DNA of 64,000 nt from Anthoceros angustus (lineage: Eukaryota; Streptophyta; Anthocerotopsida; Anthocerotales; Anthocerotaceae). Shown piece by piece: positions 32,564-42,828 of this stretch (position 1 is its first letter; the number at the start of each line of letters is the position of its first letter). The translations under genes and the position numbers were made by a program. Under the pieces are notes generated by a model. It had not been told where the DNA came from. It searched no databases and saw only the letters and a program-made list of their open reading frames with translations. The stretch is taken from positions 1,116,001 through 1,180,000 of the forward strand of contig MU008164.1 of assembly GCA_010909165.1 (NCBI GenBank), given 5' to 3'.

Positions 32564-32878
32564 ATGTCTTCCTCCGAGTCTGAAGACCTCTCCTTACCTG
32601 CCAAACATCGTGTCTACCAGAGGGATGCTCTAGGCAGGTTCGCACCTGCGGCTAGAACGACTGCCTCTTCTTCTCGAAGGAAGCGGCTCGAGGCAGCAAG
32701 CGGTGAGACTTGGCGGGCCCGCCTAGAGGCCAAGGGGAACGAGGCGGTGCTTGAGCAACGCCGAGCAGCCGCTGCGGCAGAGAAGGCGGCTACAAGCAAG
32801 AGCCAACATGGGGGCACCATCCCGTCGTTCTACACCACTAGAGCACATAAGGCGGACATTCTCACGAGCTTCATTTGA
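32564..32878 (+). CDS. Antisense open frame between pol and the 3' LTR of Copia 2
   Basis: A 104-codon frame from ATG 32564, antisense to the element. It begins MSSSESEDLSLPAKHRVYQR, continues with an Arg/Ala/Glu-rich helical stretch (LEAKGNEAVLEQRRAAAAAE) and ends with HKADILTSFI. I recognise no family. Antisense frames in this position are known from some large plant LTR elements of other lineages, so it could be an element gene. It could also be a captured host exon, since a further codon-like plus-strand segment (PAPPKFPSPKEFYRTRIV) follows at about 32925-32980. The duplicate at 30935-31249 is broken. Confidence 0.35.
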   Translation: MSSSESEDLSLPAKHRVYQRDALGRFAPAARTTASSSRRKRLEAASGETWRARLEAKGNEAVLEQRRAAAAAEKAATSKSQHGGTIPSFYTTRAHKADILTSFI

Positions 32879-33474
32879 TGCTGCGGTGAGAGGGTGAATT
32901 CGATGCGCCTCCGTGAGCCACACCCTCCTGCGCCACCCAAATTTCCGAGCCCAAAGGAGTTCTATCGGACAAGGATTGTCACCTCGGCTCGGTGGCTGGA
33001 AGCCTGTTGATATAGGTGTACAGCCTCGGGGTGAAGATGGTCGCATTCGCGTCAAGATTGCCGGGTTTTAAAGACCATGTCATCAGCTTCTATAGTAAGT
33101 TGCTTAAACTGTTTGTGGCAATCTTCCCTGTTGCATTTTTGCTGTAAGCAATATGTTTGAGCAGCCCCCTGCTAACCAGCTCGTGTCCGTGTCTGACCTT
33201 GTTCATGTATGTTTGCTCCCGCTTATCCCAACATGGTCTGAAGAACGCCTGGAAGAAGAGGAGAGCCAGGAGACAAAAGAGAGGATTTCATACCAGAGAG
33301 AAGGCGGAAATTCCCTCGTTACGGTGGAGAAACTTTCACCTCAAGTCGAGATAGTCCTGCTTCACAGGAGAAGATTTGAGACTCTTCCCTTAGCATGGGA
33401 TCCATGAGGTCTCACGTGGAATACTGACCTAATGACGATGACGGCAATGATTGGGGCTGCACCTAGCTGTTAGG

Positions 33475-34953
33475 CTAGGTTTTGGTAGGTGGGGCCTCTG
33501 GGTAGCCTTCATGGCTACCCATGCCCAGACTTTTCACGTGTCTGTAGTGTGCATCCCTGCTCAGGGACTTTGTGAACACATCTGCTGGATTCTCTGCGGT
33601 TGGTATATATTCCAGCATGATTTGACCAGACTTGATGAGGTCCCTAATGAAGTGATACTCCACCTCCACGTGTTTTGTGCGAGAATGGAATACGGGATTT
33701 TTAGCCAAGTTCATTGATCCCTGGTTGTCCGTTTTTATCGTGGTGCAGGTTGGGAGTGGCAGCCCTAGTCCCTTGAACATCATTTTGCGCCAAGCAATCT
33801 CCTTGGCTGCGGCTGTAAGAACACGATACTCAGCCTCGGTGCTTGATGTGGCAACGGTGGGCTGTTTTTTATTGGACCAGCAAATAGGTCCACCTGCTAC
33901 CATAACGACGTGCCACAGGCGATCTTGTGTATCAACATCTCCTGCATAGTCAGAGTCAGTGTATACATCCAACTCCAGTACGCCATGAATGTGTCTGAAC
34001 TTGATCCCTATGTTTGATGTTCCTTTCAAGTACCTAACGACTCTCTTAACTCCTCGATGTGTTTGTCCGGATTTTCAAGATATTGGGAAATGCGCTTGTG
34101 GTATAGGCAACATCGTCGTGTTGTGTTGGTGCATAGATAAGTTTGCCAACGCCCTTCACGTAAGGGATTGACCTCATCTCGTCTTTATCACTTTGTGTTT
34201 CAGGACTCATGGACTTGCTAAACTTCAGTCCACAAGGTAGTGGGGTAGCTGCTGGTTTTGCATCCTTCAAGCCAAGCTGCTCAGCACACTCTAACAGGTA
34301 GCGAGGTTGTGTAAGAGATATAGATCTACTTTTCCTATCCCTTTGAATAAGGACTCCCAAACAGCTTTGAAGAGCTCCAAGATTCGTCATTTCAAACTTG
34401 GTAGCTAGCAGCTTGTTAATTTTGGTGATGAATGTGGGGCTATTGCAGGATAGAATCAAGTCATCTACATATACTGCAAGATAGCATACCACATCACCGG
34501 ATCTGTAAACATACAAGTTATCAGAGACACTTGAAACCTAATGCTCGCTCTTCATCCGAGACATTCCACTCAAGGCTGCTTGTTATCGAGTCTTTATAAG
34601 GCGTGACATAATCCTCTTTACCCTTAACTCCGTATCCTTGCGGTTGCTGCATGTAGATTTCCGTGTCGAGCTTGCCATGTAAAATGTCATCTTACATCGA
34701 ACATGTCTAACTCATAATCCTGATGTGCTGCCAGGGCACATATAGTGCGAAAAGTGGCCAGCTTCATGACAGGAGCATATGTCTCAAAGTAATCCAGACC
34801 AGGCACTTGTGAAAAACCACGAGCTACAAGTCGTGCTTTGTACCTGTCGAATGTTCCATCTTCCTTCACCTTTAATTTAAACACCCACTTGCATGATATC
34901 ACCTTTCGTCCAGGAGGTAACTTAGCAAGTACCCATGTCCCATTCTTGATCAA
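33475..34953 (-). pseudogene. pol: Copia 2 reverse transcriptase and RNase H (frameshifted)
   Basis: The reverse-transcriptase start (GTWVLAKLPPGRKVISCKWV) lies at 34687-34953. The catalytic part with AVYVDDLILSCN is at 34046-34516. RNase H with TSSTEAEYRVL is at 33475-34029. Frames are interrupted at about 34520-34690 and near 34050, including a visible gap in the palm domain, so this copy cannot make an intact enzyme. Confidence 0.75.
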
Positions 34954-36505
34954 TGAATCGTATTCTGATTGAATTGCCTTGTTCCACTCTGCAGAATCAG
35001 GACGACGAAGTGCTTCCTCATAGGACTGTGGTTCAACAGGGTCAAGGTAGGTAGCATTAGCTGTTGCTCTTCGAAAATCCTGTGATAATGTCCGTGCCCG
35101 TCTTTCTCTTGTAGAGCAGCTCGGTGGTGGAATTTCGGGTTCAAAGGTGAAGTTCGGTCAACCTGTCCATCGGAAGGATCTTGGATCCTTGAGGATCGAG
35201 AATCCTCAACATCATCCTCGTCAAGGTCTGGGTCAGGGTCGGGCGGAGGTAGAAGGTCAGGTGGTGGAACTGGAGGAGGTTGCTGCTGCAAGTGTTCAGC
35301 AAAATCAGCTTCATCTGCCTGCTCCTGCTCATCATGTTGCTGTTCATCCCCCCCTGCAGGAGCAATCTCCTCAAGGGCAGAATCAGCAAAAACGGTGACA
35401 TCAGGCAAGACAGAAAGGTCAAGATCCTCCTGGGGGAGAGTAGCTCCCACTTGCTGCCAAGTTCGACCTTCATCAAAGGTCACACTGCGTGCATAGACCA
35501 CCTTGTTCTGAGGTACGTCATAGAGCTTGTAAGCTTTTATACCTTCAGTGTATCCTATCATAAGATATTTCTTGGCCTTAGCAGCTAACTTTGTTCTCTT
35601 GGCCTTAGGGATGAAGCTTAGGCATAAGCGATACATCCGAAAGTACGAAGATGGAGGATAGATGGCTTCCTGCCATACAAAGCTTCAAAGGGGTCTGTCC
35701 AGTTACAGCAGCTGTAGGCAACTGTTTCGTAAATACACAGCTGTCATAAGGGCTTCAGCCCAGTAGGACAGTGGCAATGAGGCTTGATGGAGCATAGATG
35801 AAACCATCTCCTGCAGAGTTAGGTTCAAGCGCTTAGCAACACCGTTCTGTTGCGGGGTGTAAACAACTGTAAGTTGTCTTCCAATCCCTTGGTCCTTGCA
35901 ATAGGCTTGAAATTCATTGGATGTGAATTCACCACCATTGTCAGAACGTAGAGTTTTCAGCTGTTTTCCTGTCCACCTCTCTGCAAGTTTCATATAGTCT
36001 TTGAACAGAGAGAAGCATTCACTCTTAGCTTTCAAAATATAAGCAGCAAATCTTGTCTTGTCATCATGAATGTGAGGAAGTATCGGCCACCACCAATTGA
36101 GGGCTGCAAAAGTGGCCCACATATGTCAGTGTGCACAAGCTCAAGAACTTGAGCCGGTGAGGAGCCTTGTTCTTGAAAAGCGATGGCGTTTAGGCGGCAC
36201 AAGCTTCACAGAGAGGTAAGGATGGCAAGCGTCAATGTTTCCATCCATGCAGTCACTAGCTAGTTTACGCAACTTACTTTGTGAGGGTGACCTAGGCGTA
36301 TATGCCATAACCTAGCTTTTTCTTCCTGCTTTGCAGCTGTCTCTGACGACTTGGAAGTTAAGTTGGCTTTGGCATTACTAATGTGAGTCTGCAATCTGAA
36401 AAGATCATGGTCAGATGACCCATAAGCTAGGATTTTACGATGATCAAAAGCATCTATTATCCTACATTCTGTTGGAGTGAAGAGGATGTGATTGTTATTA
36501 TCCAT
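34950..36505 (-). pseudogene. pol: Copia 2 integrase (frameshifted, catalytic Glu changed)
   Basis: The GAG-pre-integrase module reads LWHIRLGHPHKV at 36260-36330. The core has DDKTRFAAYIL and the catalytic Asp in SDNGGEF (35920-35945). The third acidic residue is replaced: TPQQNGVAKRLN near 35825-35860 has Lys where the family has Glu. The C-terminal part (35640-34950) ends in a proline/acidic linker before the reverse transcriptase. Several frame changes and the loss of Glu indicate a dead enzyme. Confidence 0.7.
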
Positions 36506-36525
36506 GTTCAGCTTCCTAACAGAAA

Positions 36526-37165
36526 TCAGGTTCCTGTCATTTCAGGCACATGATATACGTCTGTCAGTAGGATCGTGATGCGTGAAGGAACTGGGATTTT
36601 CACTGTGCCGATGCCTGGGGACACAAGTGAGCTATCGTCACCTAGGTAAACAAACTGGTCTTTAACTAGTCTGTAATTGACGAATGAGTTTCTATCGAAA
36701 CAAATGTGCGCTGTTGCACCTGTATCAAGGAACCATTCTTGTGTGGGTTTACCTTGAGTATTTGCTAACAGACATGTGGGGTTTGCAAGAGGACGAGTAA
36801 ACTTCCTGTTCCCTACTGTTAGGGCTGAAGGAGAGCCTTGTTTTGTCACCACAACGTGTGTCTGAGAAGTGGAGTTACCCTCCTTGCGAGGTACTCCGGA
36901 CTGCTTCTTTCAACAATCATTCTCCCAATGGCCTGGAATCTGGCACCAGTGGCATTTTCCAGCCTTCTTGGGCTTCTTCTGTGTAGTAGCTTTCTGGGAG
37001 CTGCTAGCACTCGAGGTATGTAGTTTACCTCTGAAGTTGGGCTTTCCGCCCTTTCCTTTGTTGGTGGTGTCTGGGGCCGGTGCCCAAACTGTCCTCTTGT
37101 TGCCTCTTCCTGAAGAAGAGCTCCCACTAACTCTGAAAACGTTGTTGGGGGTGTGGACTACGGAC
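36526..37165 (-). pseudogene. gag: Copia 2 gag C-terminus, zinc knuckle and protease
   Basis: A CCHC knuckle (CHWCQIPGHWENDC, near 36910-36950) is followed directly by an in-frame TGA where Arg/Lys-Lys is expected. Downstream, the aspartic protease reads EWFLDTGATAHIC (near 36700-36740). The segment upstream to about 37165 is the linker of gag, continuing from 39786 across the GC-rich insert. Confidence 0.7.
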
Positions 37166-37174
37166 TTCCCTTGG

Positions 37175-39785
37175 GGGTTAAGAAATAAGTAGGGGTTTGT
37201 TTTTTTGTAGGAGCGGAGGATAAAATAAGGCGGAAAAGGGAGGAATAATACGGATCAGACTGCACTCCGGAGTATACTCCGGACCGCTGGAATAGGCAAC
37301 GTGCACCTACTATGACAGCTGGATCGGGGCACGGATAAGTCCGGACTCACTCCAGTCCAAGCGAGATAAATGCGGGAAAGTAACTTAGAAGTGAGCCGTG
37401 AGGACGGACTAGGCGGCGCCACGTGATGCCCGAGTGGAGGTCGGGCATGCGGTTAGCTGGACGCCAAGGGCCAGGCAGTATTCACGCCGCCGGGGCACGG
37501 CGCTGGACGCTGGCGTAAGGCGAGTAAGCGGGCGTAAGGTCGAATAAGCCATGCGGACCTCTGTAGTTACGACAGGAAGAGGCGCCTTCCCGGTTACTCC
37601 GGCGCGGCGAAGGGAAGGTCATTTATTGCTGCAACCTAGGACCAATTCAGCTCTTGCGCTCCGCAACCCGGCTCTTTGGCGCTATCTCTTTGAGCGCCCC
37701 AGCACTTTCGAGCGTAGTTCACTGCCGGGGTTGGAGAAGCGAACGCGACGAGGAGGCGCGATCGTGCGGTGAACTCCGGTCGGCTGGCGACAACAGGAGA
37801 CGAAGGCAATGGCACCCAAAAAGCCTGCGGAAGTTTGGGAGCCATGGAACCTCGTGGAGCGCAACATTGTGACCGGCGCTACCGGACTTTGGGCCTGGTG
37901 GAGGCGGAGAATTAGTGGAGGAGTGGCACTTGGATGCGTTCGAGGCAGTGCAGGCGTTGCTGTCATTCGTCCGGAGTTCGCCGGAAGATCTTGTGGCGGT
38001 CAACAAGGAGGTGCGGTCCAAGAACCTCGGGAGGACCGAGGCGATGGACCTTGGAGGTCCGAGGCGGCCTACAACCGCCCAAAGGAGGAAGAAGAGTGGT
38101 GCGGGCCCCTCAAGGCGAAGGGAAGATAGGGCCGCAACAGCGATGCCGAGGCTCGACGCAGAGGACCACCAACAGGCTGGTGATCTCACCCTCTTGATGA
38201 TCGAGTAAGGCGGTAGCCGGATCATTGTCCATTGAACTCGCCACCAAGGTGGATCACCTTGGTGATGACCTGCTGGTGGCTGCATGCGCTACGAGGGAAG
38301 AGGCGGGGGGAAGGATTATCTTCGGTTTAGTCGAGGAGCATAGCTCGGACCGAAGCCCTCGCCAGACATGCATTTGTCCCGATCCATGTATGGGGACATT
38401 TCGAGCTCTGAAGGAGGGAGAGCTTGAGCGGCGCCCGGAAAAGGACTGAGGCCCCGCCGGTGGAGGCGGGCAAGGCGAGGGGAGGCCGACCATCAAGGCC
38501 AAAGCGGACCCGGGAGGAGGACGATCGAGGGAATTCTGACTCCATACGTGAACGGACCCCTCACCACCTGTGGAAGTATGGGAGGAATCGCTTCCCTCCT
38601 CACAGTGCCCAAGGGCCAGGTCTGGCGGCCAACAAGCCAACCGGCCATGCCATGAGCACCCGGACCCGAGAGGGCAAGAAGAGCGCCAACGCTAGCACCT
38701 CAGGCGGTGCGGTACCCGCCGCAATTAGAAGCGGAGGAAGCGGTAAGGAGGCGAAGGGACGCCTGTGGAGCAGGAGGACACCGCAGCCGCACTGAGCCGG
38801 GTCCTGCCGCCATGTGAAGGGGCAAAAGGGCTTGCTCCGGACCCCTCACCTCCTCCGAGCCCTGTGAGAAAAAGGGCTCGGCCAAAGGGCCAAGGAGGGT
38901 GAAGCTCCGAGCCTCGGGACCTAAGGGTCCCGATTAGGTCCGAGCAGTCCGGACTTACTCCGACACGGTATGGAGGTCCTGGCGATGGAAATGCCGGGCT
39001 CCACGACTTTGTGGGAGCCTCACTGGCGGCCGTGGAAGAAACACGGCGGGTCACAGCTACCGTCATGGACGGTATGCTTTGGGGTCTGGGATGGCGAAGA
39101 CCTGTGAGGTAGAAGCCACCCGAGGCGCATGGTACTCCTCCGGGAGGCGGTTGGAGGGGCCCAGAGGCAGAAGGAAGGCCAAGCTCGGCCGGATTGAGGA
39201 AGGGAAACGCCGGAGGCGAGAGGAAGTCTGGTCCATCCGCAGGACGGACTAAATTCCCCTGAGGAGCACCAAGGTGCACAGCCTCGGAGATTGATCGTGG
39301 TCCCGTGACTGACCTAACGTGTTGTGGTGTGTGTGGAGTGATCGGGGACCCGTGCTCGTCGAGCCACGGCCCAGCCGAACGGACCGAACGTGTGGCCGAG
39401 GGATCCGGAGGGCGGCAGAGCGGACGAGAGGCCCAGAGAACGACGGAGGAGGTCCGGACAGGTAACCCAGCGTCTTTCCCTAAGACCGATAAGTGTAGTG
39501 TGAGTGGAGAGAGGAACGGACGAGAGGCGGAGTGACGAACGTGAACGAAACGGACGCGAACGGGTCCTTAAACGTTTGGCCACACCGGGCCTGTGCGGTG
39601 ATTTTTGCGAGTAGTTAGATGTGAACTGATAAATGTGTGCGTGGGAACTAAAATAAGACGAGGATCGCCTGAAACGCTGCAACCGGAGCCTGTCATTCTC
39701 TTGGGAACGGACTCCTTCCTACAACGACACGGGATTGTGCGCGCCCGGCTGGCCATCAGCGAAAGTCGCGCCACAGGGGGTAATG
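37175..39785. mobile_element. GC-rich foreign insert splitting Copia 2 gag, unclassified
   Basis: The gag frame breaks off at about 37175 and resumes at about 39786. Both junctions carry a GGGG(G) run, which may be a short target duplication. The insert is much more GC-rich than the Copia element and repeats the word 'agtccggact(c/t)actcc'. It has plus-strand open stretches (MAPKKPAEVWEPWNLVERNI at 37809; EEWHLDAFEAVQALLSFVRS at 37918) that could be two frames of one gag-like protein. I see no terminal inverted repeats, LTRs or polymerase. Family unknown. Confidence 0.5.
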
Positions 39786-40380
39786 TAACTCCTGCGGCCT
39801 TAGCTATCTTCTGTCCTTGAAGATGCGAGGCATTGTAGGAGGTGACAAAGTGTGACCACGACTCGGGCAGAGACATCATGAAGTACAGTGTGAGAAAGTC
39901 ATCCTTGACTGTTTCTTGAGAAGCACTCTCAAGTTTAGACACCATTGATCTAAAATGTCCAAGATGTTTCTCAATTATATCTCCATCTCTCATTTTGCAG
40001 TTCTGAAGATTGCGAAGTGCTGTCATCTGACTCGTTGAATTGGTTCCTGCGAACAAGTCTTGAAGTCTGGACCATATCTCAGCTGCAGTTTTGCATCCAG
40101 AGGTCTGTCTCAACATGTCAGAGGTTAGGCCGCTCCTAATGAGATACTGAGCAGATTCATCCTTGACAGTCCAAGCATCCTGCAATTTCTTTTCAGCAAT
40201 TGAAGGAGTGGAATCAGGTGGTATAGTAAGAGGAAACATGTCTTCCCCTTTCACCAGTTTCCACAACTGCTTATTTTGCAATGATCCACGCATCCGCATT
40301 ACCCATATGTCGTAATCTGTCCCCCCAAACCTGTCTTTTTCCTTGAATGCATCACCACTCGAATTGCTCGAGTCAGCCAT
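39786..40380 (-). pseudogene. gag: Copia 2 gag, capsid part
   Basis: ATG at 40380. The UBN2/Copia capsid domain runs through KEKDRFGGTDYDIWVMRMRG, an AEIWSRLQDLFAG segment and the LTLYFMMSLPESW region to GQKIAKAAGVTL, where the GC-rich insert interrupts it. The preserved part is intact and well conserved, consistent with a fairly young element. Confidence 0.75.
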
Positions 40381-40547
40381 GTTTAGGACTGCCGTTAGTC
40401 CTTCCTAAACGTTAGGATTAAAATGGCTGTTAATTTAATGCTCCTGTCTGACCTAACCTGTGCAGGTCACCAGGGCTGATGATTCAGGAACGAAAAGACA
40501 CTAAGATGCTACTGATGCATCTTAAAGGGCTGCAAACTGCAGCCAAT

Positions 40548-41150
40548 TTACAAAGGGTTAACATGGTCAGCAAGCACTTGAGGTAGGTTAGTAGCTTGCA
40601 TATAAACTCTGTTATCAATCCTTTGTTTCCTAATCTCCCATTTGTTGAATGCGTAGGTAGAGCAAGAAGGACATGAATTTGGAGTGTGAAACAAATGAAA
40701 CCTATCTGTTTTACTTGCCTTCTTACATGCAACACCTCTGAATACAGGGTTTGCAAGCAAGGCAGGTTTCAATAAGGTAAGCAGTTTATAATCCAAATGT
40801 TCTATCTTCTCTGTTAGATCTCGCAAGTCTACATTAGCGTGATGCAGGCTGATTGTTTGAAATCTCCTATCGACATGTTGCTGGTGTGCTTCGATTCTAG
40901 CATTCAAGTGTGTAACACTTGTGTATGGTGCGACATGTGTGGTCAGGAAACCTCTGGGGTGACCATTGCCATCAAATGCTCGCTGAACACGTACTTCTGG
41001 AAGATTGTTAGGGTTTCTAGGTGGAGGGGCAAACGCAAGATGGCGTTGTTCAGGGAAGAGGGTCTCAATTATAATATTGAAGGACTCCCTTAGTTCCAGC
41101 GCAAGTACAGGTTGATTTTGTGTCCTCTGCGGCGATTCTGCTGTGGAACT
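40548..41150 (-). CDS. Leader open frame of Copia 2, between primer-binding site and gag
   Basis: A frame of about 200 codons without an ATG near its beginning. It reads LELRESFNIIIETLFPEQRH, PPPRNPNNLPEVRVQRAF, IEAHQQHVDRRFQTISLHH and finally CPSCSTYAFNKWEIRKQR, ending at TAA 40548. I recognise no family. It lies in the same place as the leader frame of Copia 1 but I see no clear similarity between them. The lack of a start codon weakens the case for translation. Confidence 0.3.
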   Translation of the reverse strand, partial: SSTAESPQRTQNQPVLALELRESFNIIIETLFPEQRHLAFAPPPRNPNNLPEVRVQRAFDGNGHPRGFLTTHVAPYTSVTHLNARIEAHQQHVDRRFQTISLHHANVDLRDLTEKIEHLDYKLLTLLKPALLANPVFRGVACKKASKTDRFHLFHTPNSCPSCSTYAFNKWEIRKQRIDNRVYMQATNLPQVLADHVNPL

Positions 41151-41546
41151 CGCTCAGCAGAGCGTGGCTGCCATTGCTGCCCATCCAATTGATTGGCCAT
41201 TCATTTGGCCACAATTTTGTGTTTTAGAAATGCTTCAAGAAGCATATTGTAATTTCTATTATGATTTTATAAAGAATTTTTGCCACTTCTGGCAATCGTT
41301 CTAGTGTACCTGGTGTCAAATTGCCTTGCAGCAATATGACAACAGGTGCACTAGGACGAACTCCTAGAAATGCAAAATCTTTCTAAATAAAGATAAAAAA
41401 AGCAACAATTTGGTTTCTTGAACATTTTCTTTATTTCTTATTAGAACCTGTTTTCTAATCAAGAAACAAACACAAAAATATATATATGCACATCTACATG
41501 TGCAGAATTTAATGTGCATTCACATGAATGCAATCTACACCTAGCA

Positions 41547-41560
41547 TGGCTCTAATACCA
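41547..41560 (-). other. Primer-binding site of Copia 2
   Basis: On the minus strand it reads TGGTATTAGAGCCA, directly next to the 5' LTR and one base off the standard TGGTATCAGAGC site complementary to initiator tRNA-Met. Confidence 0.75.
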
Positions 41561-41817
41561 TAACAAAATATGTAATAGATGCAGATCAATTACGTATTAA
41601 GTAATTACATTGTTATATATTCATAGAAGAATAGAGTACATAGAACAAGCAAGCAACTGAACTTAACTTAACTACGAAAAGGCATGACCTTTGGCCAACA
41701 GACGTAACCCTAATGAAAAGGTAAGTAGCTAAATTAAAACTAGTTGCACACACACACATACTATATATCGGAATATAACTAAGCCCTAAGTAATGACTCA
41801 ACATTCTATCTCCAATA
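41561..41817 (-). repeat. 5' LTR of Copia 2
   Basis: 257 bp, differing from 32052-32308 at three positions that I can see (one each in 'gtacata.aac', 'gcaact.aac' and 'agtt.cacac'). Confidence 0.85.
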
Positions 41818-41822
41818 CCGCC

Positions 41823-42169
41823 ATCCCGGCGGCAAGATTTGGATCTTGGCAATCCTGCCTCAATCGAAGTAGCCATGGGGCCGACGGCGGCGTGGGCTGG
41901 AGGCTTCGCATTATTGCCACTGCTGAGGATCATAAACTCAACAACAGATCATTGCAAGACCATTGCAAGACATGACAACTTCCACGTTGTTCCAATTATG
42001 CGTAGCTTTCAATTTAGAATCCATAGAGCCCTAGAATGGCATGTATGTAGAGGAAGAACAAAGAAGTCTATTATAGTCCAAGTCTTTATGGTACATTTTT
42101 CTATTATAGTCTAAGTCTAAGTCTTCTATTATAGTCCAAGTTTGTATGGTACATACACATTAACTGCTA
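41823..42169. other. Flank between Copia 2 and the RING gene
   Basis: No gene seen. 'tctattatagtccaagt' and 'tatggtaca' occur two to three times at 42060-42155 as short direct repeats. Confidence 0.4.
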
Positions 42170-42600
42170 TTGTGCGCATACTTGCTATTGTGCGCATACT
42201 TCCTACGTGGCTATGTACGGATGGCAATAGATGGAATTTAAATATTTATATAAAATATATATTACTATATAAGTATCATACATATTATTTTAGGATATAG
42301 ACTTTAAAAAGTTGTGATGATGATAGATTCTAAATTGGGCACCTAATTCACTCCTATAAATGCCCTTATGGATCATCCTATTGTGCGCACACTTCAACAT
42401 CGGTTGACATGGCTATGTACAAATGCTGACAGATAGAGATTTGAAATTATCTATATAAATTTTACAATAAAAATATTATATTATATAAGGATTATATAAG
42501 GACATTTTACTTTAGGATATAGACTTTGACAAGTTGTGATAATATGAAAGATTCCATATGTGGGTAATTTGCTCCTATAAAAACCTCGTAAGGTTTATGA
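42170..42600. repeat. Tandem ~210-bp repeat directly upstream of the RING gene
   Basis: Two copies start with 'ctattgtgcgca' (near 42172 and 42380). Each has 'ggctatgtac', then 'ttttaggatatagacttt' (near 42280 and 42510), 'aagttgtgat' and 'ctcctataaa'. A third, decayed copy precedes the RING relic at 25540. Their constant position upstream of this gene family suggests they are duplicated promoter sequence. Confidence 0.6.
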
Positions 42601-42828
42601 CTCTAATATATGAAGGCGATCACTATGTTTTAATACACAAGAATACCAGCAGGCCAGTTGGAAAGTTAGAAATCCATTGTCATGCGTTTATGTCTTGCTC
42701 TAAGATTTAGTTTTTGTAGACGTATCATTCTAAGGTTATTTTTCTTTGTTAAGTTTATGTATTCTTGGTCGTGTATAGCTTAAAATACAAGGTATACAAG
42801 GTATTTTACTTTTCTTTTACAAGCTCAT

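Larger units (their letters stand above)
31524..33145. repeat. Tandem duplication, copy 2
   Basis: Second copy of 29902-31523. It contains the 3' LTR (32052-32308) that I use as the end of Copia 2, and the better-preserved version of the antisense reading frame. Confidence 0.75.
32052..41817 (-). mobile_element. Copia LTR retrotransposon 2 (TA...TA termini)
   Basis: A minus-strand element bounded by two 257-bp LTRs that differ at only three positions by eye. It is flanked by CCGCC on both sides (32047-32051 and 41818-41822), a 5-bp target duplication. The LTRs start TAACAAAAT and end CTCCAATA on the plus strand, so both termini are TA. The primer-binding site is at 41547-41560, and a purine tract (AAGTGGGAG on the minus strand) borders the 3' LTR. 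The interior has gag, protease, integrase, reverse transcriptase and RNase H in Copia order. Similar LTRs imply a recent insertion, yet the coding regions are broken and gag is split by a foreign GC-rich insert. Confidence 0.88.

Noticed and set aside
30442-41817. A larger Copia element ending at the 30442-30693 LTR
   Set aside because: That LTR lies in the first copy of a tandem duplication and carries the same CCGCC flank; the LTR pair 32052/41561 matches exactly in length and gives the simpler element.
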